Source: Congeria kusceri (Eukaryota; Mollusca; Bivalvia; Myida; Dreissenidae). From it: a DNA stretch of 64,000 nucleotides. The notes under the pieces were generated by a model. It was not told the origin of the DNA, ran no database searches, and was given only the letters and a program-made list of their open reading frames with translations. Numbering within the stretch: the first letter of the stretch is position 1; each line of letters starts with the position of its first letter. The stretch lies in contig CM051032.1 in assembly GCA_027627225.1 (NCBI GenBank), positions 60,758,137 to 60,822,136 of the forward strand, written 5' to 3'. Positions 30,666-43,612 of the stretch are shown piece by piece. A program made the translations under genes and the position numbers.

Positions 30666-31525
30666 AAATACGATAATACTAGAATTCAAACTTTCTTATT
30701 TCTAGAGGTTATGTCTATCTGCAAAGTAGGTAAGAGAATTGTTTTTTATCCGATCATCAGGCGTGCATTGACGAAATAACACCCCATGGAATAAACTTTA
30801 TTTCAACACTGTGGTGATAAAGCAGTCACGCGCAGTCTCATTTTATGATTTTCGTGACATCATGTTATGTTTTTCGTAATATTTACTGAGTTTTCTTTCG
30901 TTAATTTTCAACATAAAGACAGAAAATGATGGGATAAATAGATTTACTGGGTACTTGTTGAATAAAAATAAGTTTATTTACTTGGCACAAAAACGCAAAC
31001 CATTCAACAAGGCTCGTGGTTCAGGTTTTCTAAGCCTCACTAAATAAACTTATCTTTATTCAACGCTAACCTAGTATTCTCCATATATTCCTGTTAAACT
31101 AAAAAAATAACGCAAGCGACATACCATTTACTTTTGTTTTAAAAGTCAAGATTATAGTGTGTCATAATATATTAATTACAGTGTTGTATATTATTGACAA
31201 TCCAATAACATTCAAATATCAGTTACGGTAAAATAATGTGTTTTATTATTATTCTCAGAAACAAAACTTCAAAAAATATCAGAATGTTGACAAAAATCAC
31301 ATTTCAAGCAGTTGTGTTTTCCATATCCATAAACAGGGCCTCCTTTAAATTCTCTTAAATTGTATTCATAGTATCTCCATGTAAACATTTCATCATTTGA
31401 TTTTACTGTGTTGTTGATGAAAGTAGGTCAGCCGATGAAAGTATGCATTACACGTGATAGTCATTATTTTCTTTTCAACAGACTAGGAATAATTCTTTTT
31501 CAACCGGGTGTAGCAGGTGTCAGAT

Positions 31526-31714
31526 GCCTGGCACAGGCTAATCTGGGACAACACTTTCCGCTGGTATTTTCTGTTTTAAGGAAGTCTCATATAAACATAA
31601 TTCCACTGTAGACGGAAAATGTCGTCCTGGATTAGCCTGTGCGGACTGCAGAGGCTAATCCTGGATGACACTTTACGCACACGCATTAAGCCCGGTTTTC
31701 CGACGACACGCCTC
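31526..31714. mobile_element. GAGGCGTGTCGTG MITE, copy 2 (left end lost)
   Basis: Starts within the left palindrome (GGCACAGGCTAATCTGGGAC) and runs to the intact right end CGACGACACGCCTC. Confidence 0.75.
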
Positions 31715-31809
31715 ATGTACTTATTCTGTTACCTCAGAATTTGGAGGATAATATCCCTTTAATGAATCCCTCCACCCTTTACTTGTTCATTTAAATTTAA
31801 AATATATAT

Positions 31810-32051
31810 GAGGCATGTCGTGAGAAAACCAGGCTTAATGCACATGCGTAAAATTTCGTCCTGCACAGGCTAATCCAGGATGGCACTTTCCGCCTACAGT
31901 GGATTTATGTTTAGAAAAGAGTTCCTTGAAACAGAAAATACCTTAAAAGCAGAAAGTGTCGGCCCGGATCAGCCTGTGCTGACTGAACAGGCTGATCTGG
32001 GACGACTCTTTATACACGTGCATTTAGCCCATTTTTCCCACGACATGCCTC
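31810..32051. mobile_element. GAGGCGTGTCGTG MITE, copy 3
   Basis: Left end GAGGCATGTCGTGAGAAAAC, right end CCCACGACATGCCTC. It lacks part of the left internal palindrome. It is only about 95 bp from copy 2, in the same arrangement. Confidence 0.85.
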
Positions 32052-32390
32052 ACATGTACTTTTAACACGGCCCAGACTCTAGTGAAATGTAAAAGCTTTT
32101 CATATGCCAGTGATGTCTCTTGTATTTATCATTTTCAGCTTTTGTTGCACCTGTGTAAAACATTTTGGATTTCATTATTCATTTTGGCACATAAATATAA
32201 CAAATGTAGTCTTTGAAATATCCATTTTCCAGTTATTTAATTATGTACCACAAATTGGTAACAGTTGTTTTATTAATACGCTCAATTAATTGAATGCCAG
32301 TAATATGCTAATAATAGTAAGCTCACATGTTTAATTGATAGTTTTGAATTTTATACTCTAGAAGGTGGATAGCTATTCTTGCATATCTTA

Positions 32391-33150
32391 AAGGGGTTTA
32401 TTCACAGATGAAATACAATGGACAATTTATTAGTTATTTAATTGTTCTTGTAAATAGCAGCATAATCTAGAAAACAGTTTTGCTAACAAAAACATAATAA
32501 ATACTGGTTGATAGAATGTATTGTGATATAACATGGTATAAAATTTTCTTTAGCAAAATTTCCCATACCATGTTGAAATCATTATTGGGGACATTGGGGT
32601 ATTTATGAGCATTCATGAAGAAAAAGTTGTAGCCGAATTGAAATGTGGCATGTCGTGGGAAAACCGGTCTTAAGGCATTTGTGTAAAGTGTCATCCCGGA
32701 TCAGCCTGTGCAGTCCGCACAGGCTGATCCAGGACGGCACTTTCCGCCTAAAGTGGATTTATGGTTAGAAGAGACTTCATTGAAACAGAAAATACCATAA
32801 AAGCGGAAAGTGCCATCCCGGAATAGCCTGTGCGGACTGCACAGGCTAATCCGGGACGACACTTTATGCACATGCATTAAGACCAGTTTTCTCACGACAC
32901 CCCTCAAATGGGTATGTAAAGTGTATGAAACTCATGACATAGGAGCCATAAGAACGGATGACAATTATAGACTGAGCCCTAACCATCTGTGCTATTACAT
33001 GTGTCCCGTGCAAGAACGTGTACAAACTGTTGTTATACAAAAATGATGTAAAAAACCTAAACAATAAATTAGGGCCAAACAAACATGAGTTAGATAACTG
33101 TATCATGATTTTTTCTCAGAATGCATAAATAACAGTAAGACCATAAGAAC
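32391..33150. mobile_element. Possible TIR/tRNA-like element interrupted by a MITE
   Basis: CTTAAAGGGGTTTATTCACAG at 32391 resembles the TTAAAGGGACCTGTTCACAG ends. A - strand tRNA-like core (A-box side GCACAGATGGTTAGGGCTC) follows at about 32925-33000. The MITE at 32645-32905 lies between them. The right end was not identified. Confidence 0.4.
32645..32905. mobile_element. GAGGCGTGTCGTG MITE, copy 4
   Basis: Left end GTGGCATGTCGTGGGAAAAC, right end CTCACGACACCCCTC, flanked by AAATG on both sides. Both internal palindromes are intact (GGATCAGCCTGTGCAGTCCG on the left side with its mirror directly after). Confidence 0.88.
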
Positions 33151-33233
33151 TTGTTCGCACTGCTTTTTGTCACAAAACTGGAAGTAGAACAAATTTTAAA
33201 TAGATCCATGGTCATTTTCAAAATCATGTCGTC

Positions 33234-33446
33234 TTAATTTATGGGTGCTGCTGTCAATATTTTCTCTCGAGTTATTTTGTAATTTCTTATTGCAGAAATA
33301 GATGGTAGGTCATGTTTAACAAGGGACTGCCTGAGTCTAAAGATTTCATGTCTCTTTCGTAACCTGTTTTGTATAACATATAAAACGTCATCATCAACAA
33401 AAAATATTTCTTTTATCGAAAAATGCAAATATTTATTTTCTGCCAA
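33234..33446 (-). CDS. Short ORF of unknown origin, 70 aa, possibly a transposon fragment
   Basis: The - strand frame begins MAENKYLHFSIKEIFF and runs through NRLRKRHEIFRLRQSL with a basic, helical look and no low-complexity bias, which is unusual for a chance ORF here. No upstream acceptor or Kozak context supports it as a gene, and no family was recognised. It may be a fragment of a retroelement ORF. Confidence 0.2.
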   Translation of the reverse strand: MAENKYLHFSIKEIFFVDDDVLYVIQNRLRKRHEIFRLRQSLVKHDLPSISAIRNYKITREKILTAAPIN

Positions 33447-34339
33447 TACAGACCAGTTATCTTACCGCAACGGCTGCATTTGGGTTTGAATGAGAAAATA
33501 AGAACTGCGCTTGGCCAACTATCAATCTGACTACTCAAGACGCTGTATATACATGTATAAAATAGTTTACTGTGCAGCGAAGTATTATTTTAGCTATCAT
33601 TTTTCTCTGAATGCGCATTTCTGAACATAAGTTCGTCTCAACATTTATTATATTATTATTTAAAAAATATACTGACATCATGAGAATCAATGGATGGTTT
33701 TACATAATAATATTTGTACAAAAGCGTACAGTCCCTCTTAACTGCACAATCATGCCAATACTGCCGTAAACATCCAATATTTAAAACGTCCAGTCCAAAC
33801 CGTCAAATAATAGCATGGCAGCTATTTACGACTTAACTCTCAGTGTATTTGTCCGAATCAGCAATAAAAGCTTTGATTAAAACGATGTCAACACATTTGT
33901 CATTTTTAATTATAAACCACGGCAATGCATTGGAAAATTACTGATCAAAACTTCACAAGCAAATCTCCAAAATCTTTTAAGACCTTGTACAAAGCTGTCC
34001 CAAAATGTCGGTGTTTCAAAATCACTCAGTAAGCATTAACAATGGACTCCAAAGTTCGAGCAATTAAATGTGAATTAAAATTTAGCGTGGTTTAACCCAC
34101 CCTATATTCACATCATTCTACAGAGCGTGCATTGTTTGAAATTTTTTTCATCATTGTCAAACAAGCCAGTGGTTGAGTGTCTACCTCAATTTGCAGGATA
34201 GGTCTTCATTTTTAAAGTCCGGTTGTTGTTTTTTTTCAGATGGAAAGTAAAAGGATATAGGGAATATATTTTTATACCTACCTAATTTTTTGTCTAAAGC
34301 CATATATGGAGGCTATCTTGTGCCAAAAATGTACAAATG

Positions 34340-36840
34340 TTTTTTGTAGAAAATTTTTGTACAAATCGACAAATTACAAATGTAAAGCGGTTAAAAATTA
34401 ACTAACATTTTGCAGTTTTCAAGATTACACGTGCAATTGTAGAAATACGATTTTATTTTAAGAAATATAATTCCGCTCTTTCGCTGTTAGTTAATCGCAA
34501 CATGGTTTTGTGCATTTTCTAATGTTATGTTATGGAAAAGGAATCGGTAGAAAACCAAAATCCTATATAATATCCATTCTATTGAATAATTTCTAATAAA
34601 AAAGATCTAGCTTTACTTAATTCAATGTTTTGAATATGCGAAAAAGTTCATCTGACAAAGCGACAGTGGAACAACGCAAATGGAAAGTCGCCGTTTACAT
34701 TTCTCGGTTTACAAAACTCGAAAGAAACAAGTATCGAATTTTGCACATGCCCATATATGGAAAATGTCAATAAGAATGTGGGAGGAGCCTATCGAACGCT
34801 CGTGCATCATCGGAAATTACCGGATTTAGTGGAAGGTCTACAGTACTGTAGACCGTTTATGTCAAATATACATTCTAGCAAAGTTACGTAAATACATCCG
34901 GACAGTATGTAAATCCGGACACCGGAAAGAAATATATGTTCGTATTATCTATGGAATTTATTAAGCCATCTATCTGTCTCGGTAATGTAAGATATATTTC
35001 AGCAGAAACCACGGCGTTGGTCAATATATATTGCCGCCATAGAGTCTTTTGATGGTTTTTGCTGTTCAGATTTATTCTGAACGCGAATTATTTCAGCTAC
35101 CATGGCGTATACATATTGACAATTGTTAAAAAAGCTGATATTTTATTCCACAAATGCCTGTGTCGGCTGTGAGTGTGAGCAAAAGCTGTTCTGAGAGTTT
35201 CTGTCATACAGAAGACATTAACGACAGTACTTTAATCTGTCACATAACCTAATTGTGACATATTTTAGTTTATCAGTTAAAAAAATTCTTGTGTGTATAT
35301 TTTATATCAAAAGTAATTGGTAATGTATGTTCATGGCAAATGTATTAATTATATTAAGCTTTAAGAAAAGACATGTGTAAAAATTTTAAAAGCGACCATT
35401 TCCATTGTCATTATGTTCACTCACAAAAAGCAGTAGGCCTACTTATATCTTTGTGCTAGTTACTAGTATATGGTAATGTTTTGATTCACAACTGGGTATG
35501 TCCTGAAAAAAACAACAACAACAACATACACTTGTACATGTGCAATAATTATGCAAGGTTCTTAAAAATGACACTTAATTGTTATTATAATGAACTTAAT
35601 ATAATAACATGTTCTGAATTTCATTATTTCTATGTAAATATTAACTGATTTCTGTACAGCCTTGTTCTTTTGGGTTATATAAGGCATGCAACCAAAGGCT
35701 TTATTTTAAGTCCCTCTCAGAAAATGTGGAGGGTCTTGAATCGTTTGTCAATATAATTTGACCAGTTGAAATCTTTGTTTGATAGAGAATGCCAATTTAT
35801 TGTTTTTATTTTAACAAGAAGAAATTACTGAGTGATACCTTTGTATTATTTTTCAAAATACAATTGCATTAGAGAAACATCATATTTATGTTCTTAAAGG
35901 CTTTAAAATAGGGCACTTTAGGATACTTTTTTTCTTAATTTAAAATATATTTCCAATTTCATGAAAAAAATAGAAACAGTCGTTGAGACAAATACTTATT
36001 TCTGTGGAACTTTTTTGTTAAAGTTCATGCATTGGATCAAAAGCGATGAGAGGAGTTATTGGCACTGTGATATTTACCAAAATCAAGTAACAGATTTGCT
36101 TCTAGCACTTGTTGGGCCCTACACAGAAATTGACTTAAGCACATATACAATGTACATTAACAGTAGCTCTAAATATGTGTTTAGTGACTAATTCATTAGA
36201 TTAATTACTCTAAGCCAGTGTTTCAGAGCTGTGCATTAGCTTGACTACCAACTTGTCCTGTCAGGCAAGTACTTTGAAAATTAACTTGCGCGATTTGTAG
36301 ACGGAGCTCTTGATTGTACTGGTAAACCATTTCATGGCCAAACTTCATCGATTACATTAATTTGCATACGGTGAATCCCGAACAACACCGGAGAAAATTG
36401 GGGGCGGGGAGAATACTTCGGAAAACTCCGTAAGCATTTCCTTATATGGAAGTCAGTGAAATTGCAACTTGCGATTTGTCATTTCCGAATCGCGATTTGT
36501 CATTACCGAATCGCAATCGGTGAAGTGTGAAAGTAAGTTGGTCAGATGCCAAAACTTAATTGTTATTTTACATTTTCATAAGTACGTTGAGAAGAAATAG
36601 AAGTGCAGGGTAATAATGCGAGTGGTCAAAATAAAGAACTGTATACTGATTTTAATGTTTCCAAATGTAAAGGACTGCTGTCTTATAAATTTTTATGTAG
36701 ATATCTAGTTGATAATCAAGAATTCGATTTGTTTTCACAATAATGTACTTTTCTTGTTTGAAAATAGAATTTAGATGATTTACTTTCTTATTTTAGAGAA
36801 TGGATTTTATACATCTGAAAATTCCGCTTATATTTCTATG
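34340..36840. other. Long AT-rich stretch without recognisable genes
   Basis: Contains a perfect 20 bp palindrome at 34835-34854 and a 76-codon ORF at 35961-36191 without a recognisable domain. GC rises mildly at 34680-34930 (GGAGGAGCCTATCGAACGCT), which might be a promoter/5' exon region, but no transcript feature can be proved. Confidence 0.35.
34835..34854. repeat. Perfect 20 bp palindrome
   Basis: GGTCTACAGTACTGTAGACC is identical to its reverse complement. It stands alone with no larger dyad around it. Confidence 0.9.
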
Positions 36841-36954
36841 TTTGTACATCATTACATTTTTGGCACAAGATAGCCTCCATAGCCATATACTGTTTGCTGT
36901 TATTGAGTGTAAAGCAATGATCAAATCATCTATTATATACTATTAATTATTCTA

Positions 36955-37275
36955 ACATGATATTTGCTAATTTTTCTATAGACAAAGAACAAAATATTAT
37001 TGTTAAACTACCCAGTAAACAACGCAAAAAGTATGAGCGAAGCATAGTAAAAAGTAGTTCCAATTACAGTTGCAAAACAATATGTCAAATAATGTTAGAA
37101 TCAAAATAATTTTTGCATTATTATTGTTTATCGGCCAATAAACAACTCTTTGTCATTCTGGTCCGTGGCTATTAAACAAATCAGGCTAACGCCCGCGTGG
37201 TTAATTCCTACGCCTCAGAACTCCAAATCGTTGTTTATGGCCGATAAACAACGTTCAATAAAAAATTATTTCTTA
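36955..37275. mobile_element. Palindromic TAAACAACGATT element, copy 2
   Basis: Contains TTTCTATAGACAAAGAACAA, GTTAGAATCAAAATAATTTT, TTGTTTATCGGCCAATAAAC, CAGGCTAACGCCCGCGTGG and CTCCAAATCGTTGTTTATGG, the same modules as 18955-19300 in opposite order. Confidence 0.75.
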
Positions 37276-37289
37276 ATTGTATTTCTTCC

Positions 37290-38150
37290 CTAAATTCTAG
37301 GGCCTTGGCCTCTTTCCCAGTCAATGAAAAAAGTTAGTCCGTCTTTTTTAAGGAATGAAACAGATTTAAGTTCCTGAATTTGTCCTGTCTGTTTACAACT
37401 TTAAGCAAAAAGTTATGAATGGATTGCATGAACTGTTCTGGGAAGTTTGGACTAGGGCCAATGAAAAAATGAATAGATTTTGGTGGTGATCGGGATCACT
37501 GTCTGGATCCAGAATCTTTTAAAGGTGTTATTTTATTTTTGGGAGATAGGGCAGGGGAGGTAACCTATCACCTGAAAATTCAACTGTTACATGTAGGTAG
37601 GGGTACCTATCTTGGTGGAGGTGTTGTCTGGTTTAATTACAAACCGGTATATGGTATAGAAAATCTTGATAGCGCACTTCATTATAACACATTGACGTCA
37701 AATTGTAACAAAGTACTTTATGACTCGGAATGCCTGACACTTCAATTAATCTGAATCGAGGGAAGTAAACATTTAATTTTAATTTTATTGAATCTGCAAA
37801 ATATATGTCTATCTACTCAATATTTAATTGGAGAAATCTGTTTTATGTGTATTAGATGAAAATAATTGATCAAATTTACATAAATCTTGATACCACTTTT
37901 TGTTACGATTACAGTACCTGATAGGCTCATTTTTAGATACAGTTTTAAATTATAATTACTACATGGCATTTATAACTGCTAAATATCCCTAGCTTAGGGT
38001 AAAATATATAAATATTTTTCAAAAATTAGTTTTCAGAAACAAAGTCAATTTCAAATAAACATAACATATTCTTTTAAACATGTTTAATTGTTCATGCACC
38101 TTTTTGAGGTTATTTTGGTCTTAATTGAAACTGTTGTACAATTCAGCCTC
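37290..38150. other. No gene recognised
   Basis: AT-rich; the 37539-37754 ORF has no domain and no splice context. Confidence 0.35.
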
Positions 38151-38156
38151 AGATAA

Positions 38157-38352
38157 GTTTAAACCTATTTATTTCAGCTTGATTACATTGTAAGCCTCAT
38201 GCTTATTGAGACACTCTCGAGTCCGTTTCCTGGGTAGAACCAGTACTTGGTGCTTTTGAGGGAGATCTTGAGTACGCTCACAGAGTGGGCATCGAACCCG
38301 GGACCTCCTGATCGCTAGGCGGACACCATATCCACTACACCACCGCAACCTC
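38157..38352 (-). mobile_element. tRNA-derived SINE, family B, copy 2
   Basis: Same order as 27750-27948: AAACCTATTTATTTCAGC end, GACACTCTCGAGTCCG, GGGTAGAACCAGTACTTGG, and the head with B box GGGTTCGATGCCC (reverse strand) and A box side GGTGTAGTGGATATGG. Confidence 0.82.
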
Positions 38353-38949
38353 AGCCACAGATAAGGCAGTGAATAAGTGTGGACAGTAATGGCATGATGG
38401 TTTTTTTTTAATTTTTATTTTTTTATAAAATTATTGTACATTCTTGTGTTCTGTATTATTCTGCATTTAAATATCAGTAAAATAAACAGGAAGGTTTACC
38501 CAACGAGGATAAATTTAACGGTGTTTATATAGTCTAAGCTGTAATTTGATGCACTTGCCGAAATGTATTCATATTGATATAGGATCCCAAAATTATAACA
38601 GCAGAGAATTAAGTCAGTGATGACAAAAATTACATCTGGTATTCTGTTTCAAGTTTTTTATTGTCATTTTCCTGTAACTATGGGGATTCATATAGCAGTA
38701 ACTTGCGACATTATGTTGATGCATGTTTTTTCACGGGAATGTCTTTTTGTTGAGATGTAGGATGGTTTTATGCTTGTCTGGTATTACACATTAGGTTGGC
38801 GGAAGTAAAATTAAAAAAAAAAGTCATACTGGTGGGAAATGCATCATTTTATGTTAAGTCATGTACATGCCAGCCATAGAATGAAATTAAATACTTTATT
38901 GAATATTTGACTTTTGTTTCCATGACAGTCACAGTAATTTTGTTCTGTT

Positions 38950-39055
38950 AAAACAACCACAGAAACAATAACAACCATAGAAACAATAACAACAACCACA
39001 ACAACAATAATAATAATAATAATGATAGTAATACATAATAATAATAATAATGCAC
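38950..39055. repeat. ACA/ATA microsatellite
   Basis: AACAACAAC runs grade into ATAATAATAATAATAATG repeats. Confidence 0.9.
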
Positions 39056-39059
39056 ATGT

Positions 39060-40700
39060 AAAGTATTAAATACCTTAAACAGAATTCTGTTTCATATGAT
39101 GAATGCATTCGGAAGGTACGTTATACCTAATAAATATTTGTCCTTTTGTTTTTGCTATAATTTTGGCATTGATAAATATTTTCCCAAGGTCAGTACTTTT
39201 ACATGCACTTAAACCACCTTTGTGGTCAATGCCCTAAAGGTTTTAAACTATTCATACTTGTGCATTATAAAAAAATTAGAAGTTCTCTCCATGACGGTAA
39301 GAAGAGTGGGATGTAGCCTCTGCTGGCATCCATGTTGTGTAATTTGATGTGGCATATAGGATTGCAGGGTAACCCGAAAATCTGATTTGGCAGAGGCACC
39401 TGCTGCTATTTTTAGCTGGAATACTCCAAGATCTTGTCAGCCACCTTGTGTTGTGATATTAGACCTGGCCTCTCCTTTTACCCTCATCTTGTTTCTGTGT
39501 CTACAGATGTTTCTGTGTCTACAGATAACACAAGGTTTCGTGAGATGCTGGTACCATTTTTCATGCATGTGTATTTGTTAGATTGTTGTTCATTATCCAC
39601 TCTTAATGTAAATGGGGTGTAGAAATGAGCTGGGAGACAGTAAAATTGCCCAATAACAAAAGAATCTCCACCCTGCTACTTTTGCATTGTTTACTGAGTT
39701 TATTGAAGTTTATTTATGGTATTTGACTGCATTCCTCTGCCAACATTTGAATTTTACGAGCCACATAAGTTTTAGCTACACCCCCGTTAAATTACAATTC
39801 AGAAGCATCAATTATATAGCACAGTGTATATCAAAGCAAACAAAACTTGCGCTGAAGACAAAATAATGTTAACACATTAGAAGTTACTGCTTGCAATGTT
39901 GGTGTTTCAGGTTGTGACAGAGAAAACTGAAAATGTGCAGATTCCACCAAAAACTTTGCAACTTTTATAAACATTTTTTATGTGATTCTGAGAAAATTTC
40001 ATATTCTTTAAAAGTTCTAAATAAAAGCGAGATAGGTAGTCACTAATCATGTCTTAAATGAGGACTTTTTAATTAACTGAATCTCAGATATGTCAAAGGT
40101 AAATCTGATCATTTTCAGAGAATTAATCTGAAGTTAATTTTAAATTATATATTGTTTCAAAGTTCCATATGTTTGGTTTACAACAAATGCTTCAATATAT
40201 GAAACAAACATTTCAACAAGATCAGAGATTGGTTAATGTTTCAGAAGTGCAATTAATAGATTTAATTCAGAAACAGTGTGTTTACCTGTGTGTCTTTTGG
40301 TATGATAAAGGATACAAGTGAGCAACATATCTTGTGGTAACCATAGAGAATTCGGCTGTTTAGTTTGGGCTGCTGCTTTGAGATACCTGATCCTGTTATA
40401 TTGTTTCTAAAGTTTCACATTCATTTTGTACTATTTTAATTTCTTTTGTTATGAAAAAACGGTCCCAGCCTGTTGGAAATTATGTAAAATATGGTGAATT
40501 GAAGGATTATGTAATATATTATGCGTGTGTTTTCAGTTGAAAGGAGTTAATTTCATATTGTGTCAACTGACTGTTCACTTTGCTCATGTTGGCAATATGA
40601 TAGGAAAAGTGAGTGCATATACAGATTTGAGCATTTATTGGAAATAATTTGGAATAATTTGGAAACTTCAAAATATTTGTCATATGTATAACAGGTAAGG
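39060..40700. other. No gene recognised
   Basis: AT-rich. A tandem pair of the 18-mer TTTCTGTGTCTACAGATG lies at about 39492-39526. ORFs at 39387-39622 span this pair and show no domain. Confidence 0.35.
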
Positions 40701-40705
40701 CATAA

Positions 40706-41028
40706 ACAAAAATTATGTTTGTTTGGGGCTACCAGACCTACCCTAAAACAATGCCCCGACCCTAGAACATTTTATTGAGTGGGTCAGATATTTTTTGGTT
40801 TATTTTACTTTTTTCCAATAATTGAATGTTTTTTGGATACATAAGTGTTTTGTTTTGATAGCATGACTTTTAAAACAATGTTTTATAATATTAGAGACAT
40901 GTTTTGAATATTCATTCAGTTTTAGTATCTGCAAGTTGACCATTTTTACCAAATAAAAAAAAATAAAAAAAGTTCCCTACCTACCTACCCTATTTTTTGA
41001 GGCATGTAACCTGACACAAACATATATT
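40706..41028. mobile_element. TATGTTTGTTT TIR element, copy 1
   Basis: TATGTTTGTTTGGGGCTACC at the left and GTAACCTGACACAAACATAT at the right. Shares CCCTAGAACATTTTATTG, AAGTGTTTTGTTTTGATAG and CTACAAGTTGACCATTT-like phrases with 58289-58634. Confidence 0.75.
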
Positions 41029-41232
41029 AACCTATCAGGGACTCTGTTTAAGGTACTGAACTGGAGATGGGAATAAAAATGTGCGTTTTTTTGTAGTTAT
41101 TGCTAAACGGTAAAAGATGTGTAATACCATCACCATTTGCATAGAACATGATCAAATACTGCCATTAACTGTATATTTCATTGAAAAATAGAAGTTGAAT
41201 TAGCTTGCACTTTACGTGAGAGGCCGTAACAA

Positions 41233-41312
41233 ATGTTGACTGCTCTCAAGATCGGGACCGTGACTGTTCTCAAAGATCGGGACCGTGACTGTTCTCAAAG
41301 ATCGGGACCGTA
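41233..41312. repeat. 24-25 bp tandem repeat x 3
   Basis: GTTCTCAAAGATCGGGACCG with TGACT is repeated three times, the first copy lacking one base. Confidence 0.85.
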
Positions 41313-41399
41313 TTTCTCATCCAACCTTGCACAGTCTGTGTATGAGATCTTGGATGAGTTTCATACTGGGCCAGATCGGAGCTCTGGGAAACACTATAT

Positions 41400-41627
41400 G
41401 AGGCGCGTCGTGGGAAAACCGGACTTAATGCATGTGCGTAAAGTGTCGTCCTGGAGTAGCCTGTGCCACTTTTATGGTATTTTCTGTTTCAAGAAAGTCT
41501 CTTCTAAACATAAATCAACAGTAGGCTGAAAGTGCCGTCCTGGATTAGCCTGTGCGGACTGCACAGGCTAATCCGGGATGACACTTTACGCACTTGCATT
41601 AAGTCCGGTTTTCCCACGACGCCCCTC
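41400..41627. mobile_element. GAGGCGTGTCGTG MITE, copy 5 (left palindrome deleted)
   Basis: Left end GAGGCGCGTCGTGGGAAAAC, right end CCCACGACGCCCCTC. The left internal palindrome is cut after TAGCCTGTGCC and joins directly to TTTTATGGTATTTTCTG. Confidence 0.88.
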
Positions 41628-41639
41628 AATATAGTATTG

Positions 41640-42365
41640 GGAACAAATTGCCATTAGGGTCTTTGAATGCTTGGTCAAGACTTCATGAATTCTACCAGCT
41701 TTAGACCCAACTTGCTGACTGTGTATGACCATGAGTTCTCAATAAATGTGAGAATTGGCCAGAACAGTCAACTACACCAGAGTAATGGCCCCTTGTTGTT
41801 TAAAACACATTCAGTTGTATTAACTGCATTGATTGGTACATTTTTAGTCAGTCATGCTCACAAAGTGCACTGGTTATAATAATATTTGTTATGGGTACAA
41901 TAATGAGTTAGATTGGACCAGTAACCACAGGTTTGTTACCCTTTCTGGTAAAAAAAATGTTAGTCCAAGGACAATTGTTTTTCAGATTGCATATTGCATG
42001 GGTATGGGTGATTCAAAAGAGTACTTGTATGATAAAGCACAGTTTATAATGCCTAGACTTCAAATAAGTGGGACAGTTGATCAACAATGTGAATGATATA
42101 GGGCCATTCTGGCACTTGTGTTTCATCATTCTTGTTGATGTCAAACATGCACATACCTGTCAAACAGGGATGGCACAATCAATTGTTCATATTGCTCAGC
42201 ATGCCCTAGTGAAAATTTGCTGTAATTAGCTATATATGGGAATTACTGTATGAACAAGTGGCAAACAGTATTTTCAAAATACGGACAAGAAAGGCAATGT
42301 CAGATTTTGCCACCTAAGCAGGCTGTTATGACATGATAAATGTCTTAATCAATATTCATACTCAG
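41640..42365. other. No gene recognised
   Basis: Two overlapping + strand ORFs (41667-41879, 41854-42096) show no domain or splice support. Confidence 0.35.
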
Positions 42366-43612
42366 GTGTTTTTATGCGCCCGAAGGAGGGCATAATTATA
42401 GTAGTCGCACTGTCCGTCTGTGGGTGGGTGCGTGGGTGGGTGAGTGGGTTTTCCATCCGTCCAGACTTCGTTTCTGCTCTGAAACTTTTTAATGCCAGGA
42501 TGCATTTTAATATAACTTCAGATTATTCCCCTAACTAGACAATGTGTCGCGTACAACTCCCATGCTCGTCGGTCAAAGGTCAAGGTCACAGATCAAGGTC
42601 AACGGTCATGAATTTTCGTTTCCGCTCCATAACATGTAAATGTCTGGATGGATTTGAATATAACTGCAGATTGTTATTTCCACATGACCTGACGATGTGT
42701 CGCGTGCAACTCCCGTGCAACTCCCATACTCGTCGGTCAAAGGTGAAGGTCAGAATTCAAGGTCAAAGGTCATGAATTTTTGTTTCCGCTCCATAACTTC
42801 TAAATGTCTGGATGGATTTTAATGTAACTTCAGATTATTATTCCCCATGACCCGACAATGTGTTGCGTACAACTCCCATGCTCGTCGGTCAAAGGTCAAG
42901 GTCACAATTCAAGGTCAAAGGTCAATTATTTTTGTTTCCACTTAATAACTTCTAAACTTCTATAAGGATTTAAATGTTACTTCAGATTATTATTCTCTAT
43001 GACCAGACAATGTGTCGCATACAAGTCCCACCCTCATCTGTCAAGGGTCAAGGTCACAATTCAAGGTCAAAGGTCAAGGATGTTTGTTTCTCAATCATAA
43101 CTTCTAAAGGTTTGGAAGGATTTTAATATTACTTCAGATTATTATTTCCCCTTGACCAGGCGATGTGTCTTGTACAACTCCAAAGGTCCTCAGTCAAAGG
43201 TCAACGTCACAATTCAAGGCCAGATGTCAAGGAATTTTCTTTCTGCTCTATAACTTCCAAAAGCCTTGAAGGATTTTAATATTACTTCAGATTAATTTTT
43301 CCCTGACCATATGATGTGTCACATACCACTTACATGCTCCTCTGTCAAGGTCTGTGGGTCCAAGGTTACACTTAAAAGGTCAAATATTAGAATGAACTTT
43401 TGTAGGAAGCATCATTTCTGCCATCATGTAAGGATTGTAATAACTTCATGGGAATGAAGATCATTATGAGGCAGTGTGACACAACAACAAACAGCTGTGT
43501 TGCTGAAATCTCGATATATTCGTCCAGGGCATAATAGTGTACTATGACATTGTTTTGCCTTCCTCTGACAAGCATGCGCTTCGGGGGCATATGTCACATC
43601 CTGTGACAAGCC
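42366..43612 (+). mobile_element. Element with ~155-165 bp internal tandem units rich in AGGTCA motifs
   Basis: It starts TTTTTATGCGCCCGAAGGAG with GGCATAATTATAG and ends GCTTCGGGGGCATATGTCAC. Six diverged internal units share TGTGTCGCGTACAACTCCCA, CGTCGGTCAAAGGTCAAGGT and CTTCAGATTATTATTCCCC. It has the same architecture as 21721-22634 and 49190-50745 but different sequence. ORFs across it are repeat translations. Confidence 0.8.

Larger units (their letters stand above)
34298..36895. repeat. Inverted ~36 bp repeat 2.5 kb apart
   Basis: GGAGGCTATCTTGTGCCAAA at 34308 and its reverse complement TTTGGCACAAGATAGCCTCC at 36860, with matching flanks (GCCATAT...; ...ATGGC). The 2.5 kb inside has no convincing gene. 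They may be the ends of an old element or two opposed fragments. Confidence 0.6.
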
